Source: Pseudomonadota bacterium
Lineage (GTDB): Bacteria; Pseudomonadota; Alphaproteobacteria; Rickettsiales; Midichloriaceae
Reading direction: 5' to 3'
DNA: 9,555 nt
NCBI GenBank assembly: GCA_027621485.1
Contig: JAQCBG010000014.1
Span: forward strand, 1-9,555
The notes beneath the pieces are model-generated. The model was given only the letters and a program-made list of their open reading frames with translations, searched no databases and was not told the origin of the DNA. The position numbers and the translations under genes are program-made. This document shows positions 1-5,933 of this stretch, in pieces; within the stretch, counting starts at the first letter, position 1, and each line of letters starts with the position of its first letter.

Positions 1-1176
1 TTAATGAGTGAGGACAAAAGTAAAGTAAAATGGAATTCCATTGCTAAATATGTTTTTTATCAATTTATATTTGCTATATTTGTTACGAAAATCTCTTTTG
101 TGTTTGATGCCTTTTTATTTATTAACAAAGGCCTTGATGCAATTGCTAATTCAGCTAGCGAAGGAATGAAATTTTGCTTTGGATCTTTATCTGATCCTGC
201 TGGCCCTGCTGGATTCATACTGGGCTTGCATGCGTTTCCTGTGATTATTATCATCTCAGCAATAAGTGGTATATTAATGCATTTTCGCATTTTACCTTTT
301 ATTGCAAAATCTTTTTCACTACTTTTTCATAAATTATTTGGTGTTGGTGGAGTTGTAGGACTTGGTACATCACTCAACATGTTTTTTGGACTGGAGTCTA
401 TAATATTTATGAAAAGCTATTTGAATAGGTTATCTCGAAATGAGTTATTTACTTTGATGACTTGTGGTGCTGCGGGAATTGCATGCTCCATGGTGCCTAT
501 TTATAAAAATCTTTTATCAGGAGTAATACCAAATCCAGTTGTTCATATTTTGTCATCTATTGTTGTTGTAATGCCAAGTGTATTTGCAATATCAGCTATA
601 ATTGTTCCGGAAGCTTCAAATGCTGTTTTGACAGATGGGAAAATAATAGATGAAAAGAAAGATGCAACTTTAATATCCGTTATATATGATGGTTTAGCTG
701 ACGGAGGTAAGATTGTTATAAATTTAATACTTGTATTGGTTGGTTTTGTTGCATTGATTCATCTTTGTAATGTGATATTAGGTCATATTATAGTTATGGG
801 TATGCCGCTTTCTGTAGAGAAAATATTTGGGACTCTAGCCTCCCCAATTGCTTGGTTAATAGGTGTGCCATGGACTGAGGCAGAGCCAGCTGGTATGGTT
901 CTTGCGACAAAATTTATCTTTAATGAAATAGTTGGATATGAAAGCTTAGCAAAAGTTGCGGATGCTTTAAGTGAGCGTTCTCGTATAATTTTAACGTATG
1001 CGGGCTGCGGCTTTGCAAACATTAGTACAATAGGCATTATTATGGCGATTTATAAGTCACTTGCGCCAAATCGCTCTAGGGAGATTATACAACTTGCTAT
1101 GAAAGCTATATTAGCTGGGGCAATTTGTAATTATATGAGTGGCTCCATTATGAGTGTTGTATATAATTCTATTTAA
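1..1176 (+). CDS. Concentrative nucleoside transporter (CNT/NupC family), 5' partial
   Basis: This is an inner-membrane cation-coupled nucleoside importer, of use to an intracellular bacterium that takes nucleosides from its host. The first ATG is at 4, but TTA at 1-3 is also in frame. The residues Leu-Met-Ser-Glu-Asp-Lys then Val-Lys-Trp align with the stretch that in CNT proteins follows the first membrane helix, so the true start, about 20-25 residues earlier, probably lies outside the window. Numbering from the ATG at 4, a core with the pattern PAGFILGLHAFPVI (about 67-81) is followed by the gate region to about 200. The C-terminal transport domain has NEIVGY (307-312) and GFANISTIGI (336-345), both family hallmarks. 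The base-binding segment, usually GQTE or GMVE, reads GLE at 129-131, so substrate range may differ. It ends with TAA and is followed by about 200 bp of non-coding DNA. Family assignment is sure; the exact substrate is not. Confidence 0.9.
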   Translation, partial: LMSEDKSKVKWNSIAKYVFYQFIFAIFVTKISFVFDAFLFINKGLDAIANSASEGMKFCFGSLSDPAGPAGFILGLHAFPVIIIISAISGILMHFRILPFIAKSFSLLFHKLFGVGGVVGLGTSLNMFFGLESIIFMKSYLNRLSRNELFTLMTCGAAGIACSMVPIYKNLLSGVIPNPVVHILSSIVVVMPSVFAISAIIVPEASNAVLTDGKIIDEKKDATLISVIYDGLADGGKIVINLILVLVGFVALIHLCNVILGHIIVMGMPLSVEKIFGTLASPIAWLIGVPWTEAEPAGMVLATKFIFNEIVGYESLAKVADALSERSRIILTYAGCGFANISTIGIIMAIYKSLAPNRSREIIQLAMKAILAGAICNYMSGSIMSVVYNSI

Positions 1177-1224
1177 GTTTCTTGATATTGTGATTATTTT
1201 ATTTTCTTATTAAATCTTAATTGT

Positions 1225-1320
1225 TAAGAATATGCATTTTTGAGCAAGTGAGTGTATTATGAGTCCTTACTTTATATGAATTTATAGAAGGGCTTATTTA
1301 AATCATAATGCATATTCTTA
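1225..1320. repeat. Nested inverted repeat between transporter and Nudix gene
   Basis: The arms TAAGAATATGCATT (1225-1238) and its exact reverse complement (1307-1320) form a perfect 14-bp inverted repeat. Inside them AGTCCTT (1262-1268) pairs with AAGGGCT (1288-1294) with one G-T wobble, around a 19-nt loop. The whole 96-bp unit could fold as an RNA or DNA cruciform, act as a terminator for the transporter gene (although no T-run follows), or be a small repeat element bounded by terminal inverted repeats. No protein is encoded here. The structure is directly visible; its function is unknown. Confidence 0.5.
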
Positions 1321-1337
1321 TATTACATCTTGTATGC

Positions 1338-1365
1338 TTGAGATAATTTTCTTAGTATATATAAA
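1338..1365 (+). promoter_or_regulatory. Possible promoter for the Nudix gene
   Basis: TTGAGA (1338-1343) and TATAAA (1360-1365) are separated by 16 bp. This is a reasonable sigma-70-like pair ending 18 bp before the ATG of the Nudix gene. The region is so AT-rich that chance matches are common. Confidence 0.35.
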
Positions 1366-1383
1366 AAACATTAAGATAAAGAT

Positions 1384-1848
1384 ATGCATTTAAATGAAAT
1401 AGATTATACGTATCTAATTAAAAGCGCAAAACAAGAAGGTATACATAATTACTCAGTTGGAGCATTTATACTAAATGCAGATAATGAATTAATGGTATTG
1501 AGAAGAAAAATAGATGATTTTATGGGTGGTCTTTGGGAAATGCCATCTGGCGGCATAGAAAAAGAAGAGAATATAGAAGAGGCGCTAAAGAGAGAGATAA
1601 AAGAAGAATCTGATCTTGAGATGCTTGAAGTTAAATCTTATGTGAATTACTTTGATTATTTATGCGATTCTACTTTATTTAGACAATGGCATTTTTTTGT
1701 AAAGACAAATGACATAAGTAACGCAAAGATCTCTGATGAGCACGATATGATGGAATGGTACAAACCAAATGGAAAATTTGCAAATATAATAGACTTAAAG
1801 ATGCAATCTGTATTGATAGATTTTTATTGCATGCAAAAGATTAAGTGA
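1384..1848 (+). CDS. Nudix hydrolase
   Basis: This is a 154-residue soluble enzyme expected to hydrolyse a nucleoside diphosphate linked to another group, possibly an oxidised nucleotide or a nucleotide sugar; the substrate cannot be read from the sequence. The Nudix box spans residues 56-78: Gly56, Glu62, then Arg70-Glu71 and Glu74-Glu75 supply the metal-binding helix. The usual Gly after the two glutamates is Asp77, a mild departure. The strand before the box (SVGAFILN, 24-31) and LWEMPSGG (50-57) are typical of the fold. The ATG at 1384 is chosen because the next in-frame Met lies inside the domain; only a weak purine stretch precedes it. The gene is 53 bp upstream of the NDUFAF5-like gene on the same strand, so the two are probably co-transcribed. 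Confidence 0.88.
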   Translation: MHLNEIDYTYLIKSAKQEGIHNYSVGAFILNADNELMVLRRKIDDFMGGLWEMPSGGIEKEENIEEALKREIKEESDLEMLEVKSYVNYFDYLCDSTLFRQWHFFVKTNDISNAKISDEHDMMEWYKPNGKFANIIDLKMQSVLIDFYCMQKIK

Positions 1849-1858
1849 TATATGCCTT

Positions 1859-1910
1859 TGTTATTTATCTGTTTGTGTAATGTTATTTATCTGTTTGTGT
1901 AATGTTATTT
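1859..1910 (+). repeat. 22-bp tandem direct repeat over a start codon
   Basis: Two exact copies of a 22-bp unit lie at 1861-1882 and 1883-1904, each running from TTATTTATCTG to GTGTAATG. Two matching bases precede them and six bases of a third copy follow. The last ATG of copy 2 is the start codon of the downstream gene. The equivalent ATG in copy 1 (1880) is out of frame and opens a 10-codon reading frame ending in TGA at 1910-1912, overlapping the real start. It looks like a recent duplication of the translation initiation region. Confidence 0.9.
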
Positions 1911-2708
1911 GATGAGTATGCGCAATTTTGTAGCCTTCAAAACATCAATACTCTAAAAGTACAAGACATAATTATAGAAGGCGCCTCTCTCATCTCGGAG
2001 TCTCTTTTTCGTATATCTACTAATGTATCTTCTTACAAATCATCTGTAGTATATGGATATCAAAGTAATTTAATATACGATGCGTTAAAAGCAATTAATT
2101 CTTCCGCATTACCTATAGATGTTATTCATGAGGGTAGATTTCATGCAGATTCTCAAGTGATGAATCAAGAAGATTTAAAGAATTGTATCGTAAGTGATGA
2201 TGCACTTTTTGATATTGCTATATCAAATTTGATTTTACAATTTTCTAATACACCAGAAAGAGTATTGGCATATTATGCCTCTGTTATAAAAAATGATGGC
2301 TTTTTTACAGCAACTCTTGTTGGCGGAAGATCTCTTTATGAGCTTAGAGATGCATTTGCACTAGCAGATCAAGAGATATATGGTGGAGTTTTTTTAAGGG
2401 TTGCTCCTATGATTAGAGCATCTGATATTGTGCTTTTAGCCAAAAGAACTGGATTTAAAGATATTGTCGTGCATTCTAATGTATTGGATGTAAGATATAA
2501 TAGTATTTATGATATCGTCTCGGATATTAGGGCATTTGGCGCGAGTAATTATATGCTCAATAAACAAAGTACATTGCCAAATAAAAATTTATTTAAAAAG
2601 GCTAACGATCACTATAGTAAAATGCATAGCAAAGATAATAAATTAAAGCTTACTATAGAAATTATTACTTTATCTTGTTTTAAAAAGTCTATTTCAAGTT
2701 CTGTATAA
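1902..2708 (+). CDS. NDUFAF5/BioC-like methyltransferase-fold protein with divergent SAM motif
   Basis: This 268-residue protein belongs to the alphaproteobacterial class I methyltransferase-fold family that includes mitochondrial NDUFAF5, a complex I assembly factor that hydroxylates an arginine of the PSST/NuoB-type subunit. Recognisable parts, in order, are the N-terminal LFDEY (2-6), FDIAISNLILQF (103-114, usually FDLVVSSLSLHW), GGRSLYELR (141-149), RVAPM (166-170), DVRYNS (196-201) and DIRAFGASN (208-216). The glycine-rich SAM motif I (usually LDLGxGxG) appears near 47-56 only as SSVVYGYQSN, so cofactor binding may be altered or lost. The start at 1902 gives LFD at the expected N-terminus, although no Shine-Dalgarno sequence is visible and the start lies in a tandem duplication. 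nuoI, for another complex I subunit, lies in the same window. The family call is firm; the reaction is not. Confidence 0.78.
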   Translation: MLFDEYAQFCSLQNINTLKVQDIIIEGASLISESLFRISTNVSSYKSSVVYGYQSNLIYDALKAINSSALPIDVIHEGRFHADSQVMNQEDLKNCIVSDDALFDIAISNLILQFSNTPERVLAYYASVIKNDGFFTATLVGGRSLYELRDAFALADQEIYGGVFLRVAPMIRASDIVLLAKRTGFKDIVVHSNVLDVRYNSIYDIVSDIRAFGASNYMLNKQSTLPNKNLFKKANDHYSKMHSKDNKLKLTIEIITLSCFKKSISSSV

Positions 2709-2747
2709 ATTTCTACTTAAAGCGCAACTTAAATTCTGAGCTAATAT

Positions 2748-2817
2748 AAAAAAATGCATTAAAGATAAAATAACCTAGTTCGATAAATTATATGACGCTC
2801 TAGCGCTATTCTTTAAT
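2748..2817 (-). terminator. Possible terminator of tilS
   Basis: The 119-bp gap between the convergent genes holds an 8-bp inverted repeat (ATTAAAGA 2758-2765 and TCTTTAAT 2810-2817). Read on the minus strand it is followed by seven T residues (2748-2754). The loop is long (44 nt) and the stem is AT-rich, so this is only a weak candidate. Confidence 0.25.
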
Positions 2818-2827
2818 CTATAAGTCT

Positions 2828-4150
2828 TTATTGAATTTCATATGTAGAATGCTGATTCATTAATCTTTCTTTTAAAAGCGAAGTGACAGAAAATTCATGA
2901 TAATTATCCTGATATTCTAAAGAAGAAATTATAGAGATTGGTGTTTTATTTTTGTACAATGCAGGTGCACTGAGCATTGCTTTTTTTTCTGCAGTAGCAA
3001 AGTTTGGAAATATCTTATTTAAATTTGATACATTTGCTACGGGCGCAATTTCTAGATTTACCTCATGACAATCTTTAAAAGTAATAATAAATCTATTATC
3101 CCATATATATTTCTTGATTTCTTTAGATGTTATAGGGATTGTTCTTATAAGAGCTATCTCTCTATAAAATACAATAAGATTATCATTAGGTTTTGCTATA
3201 TATCCAGCAAATGTTGATATTTTATTTTGAATTAAATTACTCAGTATGGTTTGTAAATTGCGCATTCTGATTTGATAGCTTGATTTTCCAAGTATTTGTA
3301 ATATAAAATCTAGGAGTCTAGTTTGCATTTCTTCATGCAGATTATAAAATGCTTTACTTTTTACTGTTAAATAGCCAAATTCTGAAATGTGGCAAATAGA
3401 ATGAAAAATTTCTTTTACGTGCTGAATTAAAAATGAACGTGTGCGATTTGCATTTTTTGCAAGAAGATTGATGCGTTCTACTGGAATTTCGCTTTGTGCG
3501 TTTATTAATTGTCTAAATCTTGATCTTTTAAATTTTAAATTGTAATTTGATTCATCATCAACCCAGCCCCACCCTTTATTTTGCAAGATAGAAATGATGT
3601 GACTTTTTTGTAAAAAAAGCATTGGCCTGATAACATTTACGCCCATCATATTAATTGCTTGGTTAATGCCGCATATACCATCTAATCCACTGCCTCTTGC
3701 AATATTCATCAGTATAGTCTCTGCTTGATCATTCATGTGATGACCTGTAAACAAGAATTTAATATCTTTTTTTTTGCAGTATTCTAGCATGAGTTCATAT
3801 CGAGCAATTCTAGCATGATGATGCATATTACTCATTGTACTTTGTAAATTTACACAAGTAAGAATTTTAGATTTAATGCTATACTTCTGAAGTGTTAATT
3901 GAGTTTTTATTGCTTCATGCTTTGAATTGCTTCTGATTCCATGATCTACTATAAGACCTATAATCTCGCAGGGTAACTTTGCAGAAGCGATAGATAATGT
4001 GCAAAGTAGCGCAAGGCACATGCTATCTGATCCACCTGAGATTGCTAGAGCTATTTTTTGTTCGCCGTTTATATTATATGCGCAAATTATCTCTGTAAAT
4101 TTATTTACAATAGATGTTTGATCTTTTAAAGATATATCTTTATTGTGCAA
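2828..4150 (-). CDS. tilS: tRNA(Ile)-lysidine synthase TilS
   Basis: TilS attaches lysine to C34 of the CAU-anticodon isoleucine tRNA using ATP, changing its decoding from AUG to AUA; it is essential in most bacteria. At 440 residues it is close to the E. coli length. The N-terminal PP-loop ATPase domain has SGGSDS at 38-43, VDHGIR at 68-73, GHHMNDQAET at 136-145, RGSGLDGI at 152-159 and RSRFR at 209-213, all expected for the catalytic core. The C-terminal half is much less conserved. The start is TTG (4148-4150), supported by AAAGG five bases upstream and by the lack of any in-frame ATG before the PP-loop. It begins 11 nt after the fdxA stop, so the two genes form a minus-strand operon. Confidence in function is very high. 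Confidence 0.95.
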   Translation of the reverse strand: MHNKDISLKDQTSIVNKFTEIICAYNINGEQKIALAISGGSDSMCLALLCTLSIASAKLPCEIIGLIVDHGIRSNSKHEAIKTQLTLQKYSIKSKILTCVNLQSTMSNMHHHARIARYELMLEYCKKKDIKFLFTGHHMNDQAETILMNIARGSGLDGICGINQAINMMGVNVIRPMLFLQKSHIISILQNKGWGWVDDESNYNLKFKRSRFRQLINAQSEIPVERINLLAKNANRTRSFLIQHVKEIFHSICHISEFGYLTVKSKAFYNLHEEMQTRLLDFILQILGKSSYQIRMRNLQTILSNLIQNKISTFAGYIAKPNDNLIVFYREIALIRTIPITSKEIKKYIWDNRFIITFKDCHEVNLEIAPVANVSNLNKIFPNFATAEKKAMLSAPALYKNKTPISIISSLEYQDNYHEFSVTSLLKERLMNQHSTYEIQ

Positions 4151-4161
4151 CGTTGCCTTTG

Positions 4162-4479
4162 TTATTCTTTAAAATATTTATCGAATTTCTTTTCTTCATC
4201 TTCGTATTCTTTTGCTTTTGGCATAGGATTTTTTTTCTCCATAATACTTGGCCACTTTTTTGAATACTCTTTATTTAACTCTATCCATTTAATATCACTT
4301 GCAGAGTCAGCTTCAATTGCGCCTATTGGGCATTCAGGCTCGCATACTCCGCAATCTATGCATTCTTCAGGATCAATAATGAGCATATTTGGACCTTCTT
4401 TAAAGCAATCTACAGGGCATACTTCTACGCAATCTGTATATTTACATTTTATACATTTCTCATTTACTACATATGTCAT
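4162..4479 (-). CDS. fdxA: 7Fe ferredoxin FdxA
   Basis: This is a small soluble electron carrier with one 3Fe-4S and one 4Fe-4S cluster, 105 residues long and of the Azotobacter FdI / alphaproteobacterial FdxA type. Nine cysteines are placed as in the family. By analogy Cys9, Cys17 and Cys50 bind the 3Fe cluster and Cys21, Cys40, Cys43 and Cys46 bind the 4Fe cluster, leaving Cys12 and Cys25 as the extra pair. The C-terminal tail (about 62-105) is charged and lacks cysteines, as is usual. No clear Shine-Dalgarno sequence precedes the ATG at 4477-4479. Instead the leader contains a direct repeat CACTGAAAA (4485-4493 and 4499-4507, plus-strand reading). It is transcribed from the promoter at 4526-4554 and followed by tilS. 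Confidence 0.95.
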   Translation of the reverse strand: MTYVVNEKCIKCKYTDCVEVCPVDCFKEGPNMLIIDPEECIDCGVCEPECPIGAIEADSASDIKWIELNKEYSKKWPSIMEKKNPMPKAKEYEDEEKKFDKYFKE

Positions 4480-4525
4480 TGCTGCACTGAAAATTTTTCA
4501 CTGAAAAGCTTTTATTGAAAGAGAA

Positions 4526-4554
4526 TTTATACGATATAAGTATTTTATGTGCAA
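4526..4554 (-). promoter_or_regulatory. Promoter of fdxA-tilS
   Basis: On the minus strand TTGCAC (4549-4554) and TATAAA (4526-4531) are exactly 17 bp apart, giving a predicted transcript start near 4519 and a leader of about 40 nt. Its -35 box is one arm of the palindrome at 4549-4566. This is one of the better promoter matches in the window. Confidence 0.6.
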
Positions 4555-4566
4555 ATAAATTTGCAC
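4549..4566. promoter_or_regulatory. 18-bp palindrome shared by two divergent promoters
   Basis: GTGCAAATAAATTTGCAC is a perfect inverted repeat with 8-bp arms and a 2-bp centre. Each arm contains TTGCAC read outward, so the arms coincide with the -35 boxes of the leftward fdxA promoter and the rightward tRNA-Leu/ribH promoter. It may be an operator for a dimeric regulator, or simply two -35 boxes placed back to back. Confidence 0.5.
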
Positions 4567-4589
4567 TATGTGCTCTTATCTGCTATCAA
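4561..4589 (+). promoter_or_regulatory. Promoter of tRNA-Leu / ribH / nusB
   Basis: TTGCAC (4561-4566), 17 bp, then TATCAA (4584-4589), divergent from the fdxA promoter. The predicted start is near 4596, about 43 nt before the tRNA. A second, weaker pair nearer the tRNA is TTGGAT (4599-4604) and CATAAA (4622-4627), also 17 bp apart. Confidence 0.45.
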
Positions 4590-4638
4590 TTTATTTTCTT
4601 GGATGTCTTATGAATATGAGTCATAAAGGATTTAAGAA

Positions 4639-4723
4639 GCGGATGTGGCGGAATTGGCAGACGCGCTAGATTTAGGATCTAGTGCCGCGAGGCTTGTGGG
4701 TTCAAGTCCCACCATCCGTACCA
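4639..4723 (+). tRNA. tRNA-Leu (anticodon UAG)
   Basis: This is an 85-nt type II tRNA. The acceptor GCGGATG pairs with CATCCGT (4713-4719) with a G-T first pair, followed by discriminator A and an encoded CCA (4721-4723). The anticodon stem CTAGA/TCTAG encloses the loop TTTAGGA, giving anticodon TAG at 4673-4675, which reads CUA and other CUN leucine codons. A long variable arm (about 4682-4695) and a T-arm with GGTTCAAGTCC confirm the leucine/serine class. It lies 26 bp before ribH on the same strand and is probably in one transcript with it. Confidence 0.97.
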
Positions 4724-4749
4724 ATGACTAACTGATCAACATTTTACTT

Positions 4750-5208
4750 ATGTTAATATCAAAAGCTAAGATTTTGATTGTAGAATCTATAGCTCATCCT
4801 ACAATAGCAAATAATGCATTTTTGGGCGCAGAAGAGGTACTCAATTTGCACTTTAAAGAATATGAAAGAATTTCTGTGCAAGAGGTTTTTGATATTGCTT
4901 GTGCTGTTGGCCTTGGTGCTGAGGCGTTAGAGTACTGTGCTATTGTTGTTCTTGGTGCATTGGTTGAGTCATTAGATAATGCTGCTGATAGGCTTTTTGC
5001 AGAAGTAATAAGAAATATTAGCGATATCTCTGCTCATTATTCCATACCTATAGGACTTGGTGTGTTGTTAGTAAAAAATGAAGATGAAGGTATAAAAATT
5101 TCAAAAGAATATGGGAGACGTGCTGTAATTTCTTGCATGCAATTGCTTAAAGTGAAAGAGCGAATACAGAGCGCAAGTTGCGAATCATTTTCTCATTATA
5201 AAAATTAA
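4750..5208 (+). CDS. ribH: Lumazine synthase (RibH) family protein, active-site motif diverged
   Basis: The 152-residue protein has the length and fold pattern of 6,7-dimethyl-8-ribityllumazine synthase, which makes the penultimate riboflavin intermediate. Landmarks are KILIVES (7-13), VQEVFDIA (43-50, usually VPGAFEIP), a VVLGALV strand (66-72) and PIGLGVLL (100-107). However, the motif normally reading RGxTxHxD, which binds phosphate and carries the catalytic histidine, is ESLDNAAD at 73-80, with neither the histidine nor the Arg-Gly. The PGAFE substrate loop is also changed. Catalysis by the known mechanism is therefore doubtful. No Shine-Dalgarno sequence precedes ATG 4750. The position directly before nusB is the common ribH-nusB order and supports the family call. 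It may be a decayed enzyme or a scaffold with another role. Confidence 0.72.
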   Translation: MLISKAKILIVESIAHPTIANNAFLGAEEVLNLHFKEYERISVQEVFDIACAVGLGAEALEYCAIVVLGALVESLDNAADRLFAEVIRNISDISAHYSIPIGLGVLLVKNEDEGIKISKEYGRRAVISCMQLLKVKERIQSASCESFSHYKN

Positions 5209-5222
5209 TATGGAGTTATAAT

Positions 5223-5684
5223 TTGAAAGAGAATTTTAGTGTATCGAAGCGCAAAGCTCGGATACTGATTGTGCAGTATATTTATTGTAATTTGACTGCG
5301 CAGTCCAAGGTTATAAATTTTTATAATAATGATATCGAGCTTGCAAATTCTTTTGATGTGTTTTGTAGTAAGTTTGCATCTGGTTTATTTGACGTAGAAT
5401 ATGCGAGGCATTTATCTCATAGTATGCTAGATGAGCGGGCGCAAGAAGTAAGAGCTTTTATTACAAAGTATATCGCAAGCAATTGGAGTATAGAGAGAAT
5501 TCCGTTTGTTGTAAGTGCTATTTTACATGTCGGAGTTTTTGAATTGCTTTATACAAAGTATATAGATACTCCAGTTATCATTAACGAATATGTAGAAATT
5601 AGTAAGTTTTTAAATCATAAAGGGGAGGCTTCTTTTGTAAATGGCATCTTAGATAATATTGCGCAAGAGATTAGAAGATGTTAG
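5223..5684 (+). CDS. nusB: Transcription antitermination factor NusB
   Basis: NusB joins NusE (ribosomal protein S10) on boxA RNA to prevent early termination in rRNA operons. The 153-residue all-helical protein shows the family signatures VVSAILHVGVFELLY (96-110), PVIINEYVEISK (117-128) and SFVNGILDNI (137-146). The N-terminal RKARILIVQYIY (10-21) fits the boxA-binding helix. The start is TTG (5223-5225), well supported by GGAG at 5212-5215 with a 7-nt spacer. It lies 14 bp after the ribH-like gene, a classical pairing, and is probably co-transcribed with it. Confidence 0.93.
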   Translation: MKENFSVSKRKARILIVQYIYCNLTAQSKVINFYNNDIELANSFDVFCSKFASGLFDVEYARHLSHSMLDERAQEVRAFITKYIASNWSIERIPFVVSAILHVGVFELLYTKYIDTPVIINEYVEISKFLNHKGEASFVNGILDNIAQEIRRC

Positions 5685-5699
5685 CATACATTGTATAAT
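5671..5699 (+). promoter_or_regulatory. Possible promoter of ccoS-nuoI
   Basis: A perfect TATAAT lies at 5694-5699, with TTAGAA (5671-5676) 17 bp upstream inside the end of nusB. The 11-mer ATTGTATAATT around this -10 box recurs exactly at 6521-6531 before the aldolase gene. Confidence 0.35.
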
Positions 5700-5712
5700 T
5701 TTCTAAAATTTA

Positions 5713-5895
5713 ATGTATGCTTTAATTTATTTAATTCCTATAGCATTTCTTGTAGTTCTGCTTATTGCTTTCGGAATGATATGGTCCATTCATAATGATC
5801 AATTTGAGGATTTAGAGGGTGCTGCAAATAGTATATTTAAAGAAGATGTACAAGATGTAAAAAATATAAAAGCGCAAAAAAAATCTCAAATCTAA
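5713..5895 (+). CDS. ccoS: cbb3-type cytochrome oxidase assembly protein CcoS
   Basis: This is a 60-residue single-span inner-membrane protein required for maturation of cbb3 (C-family) haem-copper oxidases, in which it is linked to cofactor insertion into CcoN. Residues about 3-25 form the membrane helix. They are followed by the diagnostic WSIHNDQFEDLEG (24-36), with QFEDLEG matching the family's QFDDLEG signature, then FKED. Length and motif position fit CcoS exactly. No Shine-Dalgarno sequence is seen before ATG 5713. None of its usual partners (ccoNOQP, ccoGHI) is in the window, so the oxidase should be encoded elsewhere. It sits between nusB (28 bp) and nuoI (38 bp). Confidence 0.9.
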   Translation: MYALIYLIPIAFLVVLLIAFGMIWSIHNDQFEDLEGAANSIFKEDVQDVKNIKAQKKSQI

Positions 5896-5933
5896 TGAGA
5901 TTAAAAATCACTTTGCCAACATTTTAAAAAGAG

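Noticed and set aside
60..290. Minus-strand open frames inside the transporter gene (also 783-1037)
   Set aside because: They lie wholly opposite a well-conserved membrane protein and have no recognisable product or ribosome binding site.
4145..4504. 119-codon plus-strand open frame opposite fdxA
   Set aside because: It is the antisense shadow of fdxA, whose cysteine pattern is unmistakable. The plus-strand product is low in complexity and matches no family I know.
4724..4749. FMN riboswitch upstream of ribH
   Set aside because: Only 26 bp separate the tRNA from the start codon, far too little for the aptamer, and no riboswitch-like helices are visible upstream of the tRNA.
5882..5902. 7-bp hairpin AATCTCA/TGAGATT at the end of ccoS as a terminator
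   Set aside because: In the plus direction it is followed by A residues, not T residues. The T-run lies on the minus side, where no gene reads through. nuoI follows closely, so termination here is unlikely.
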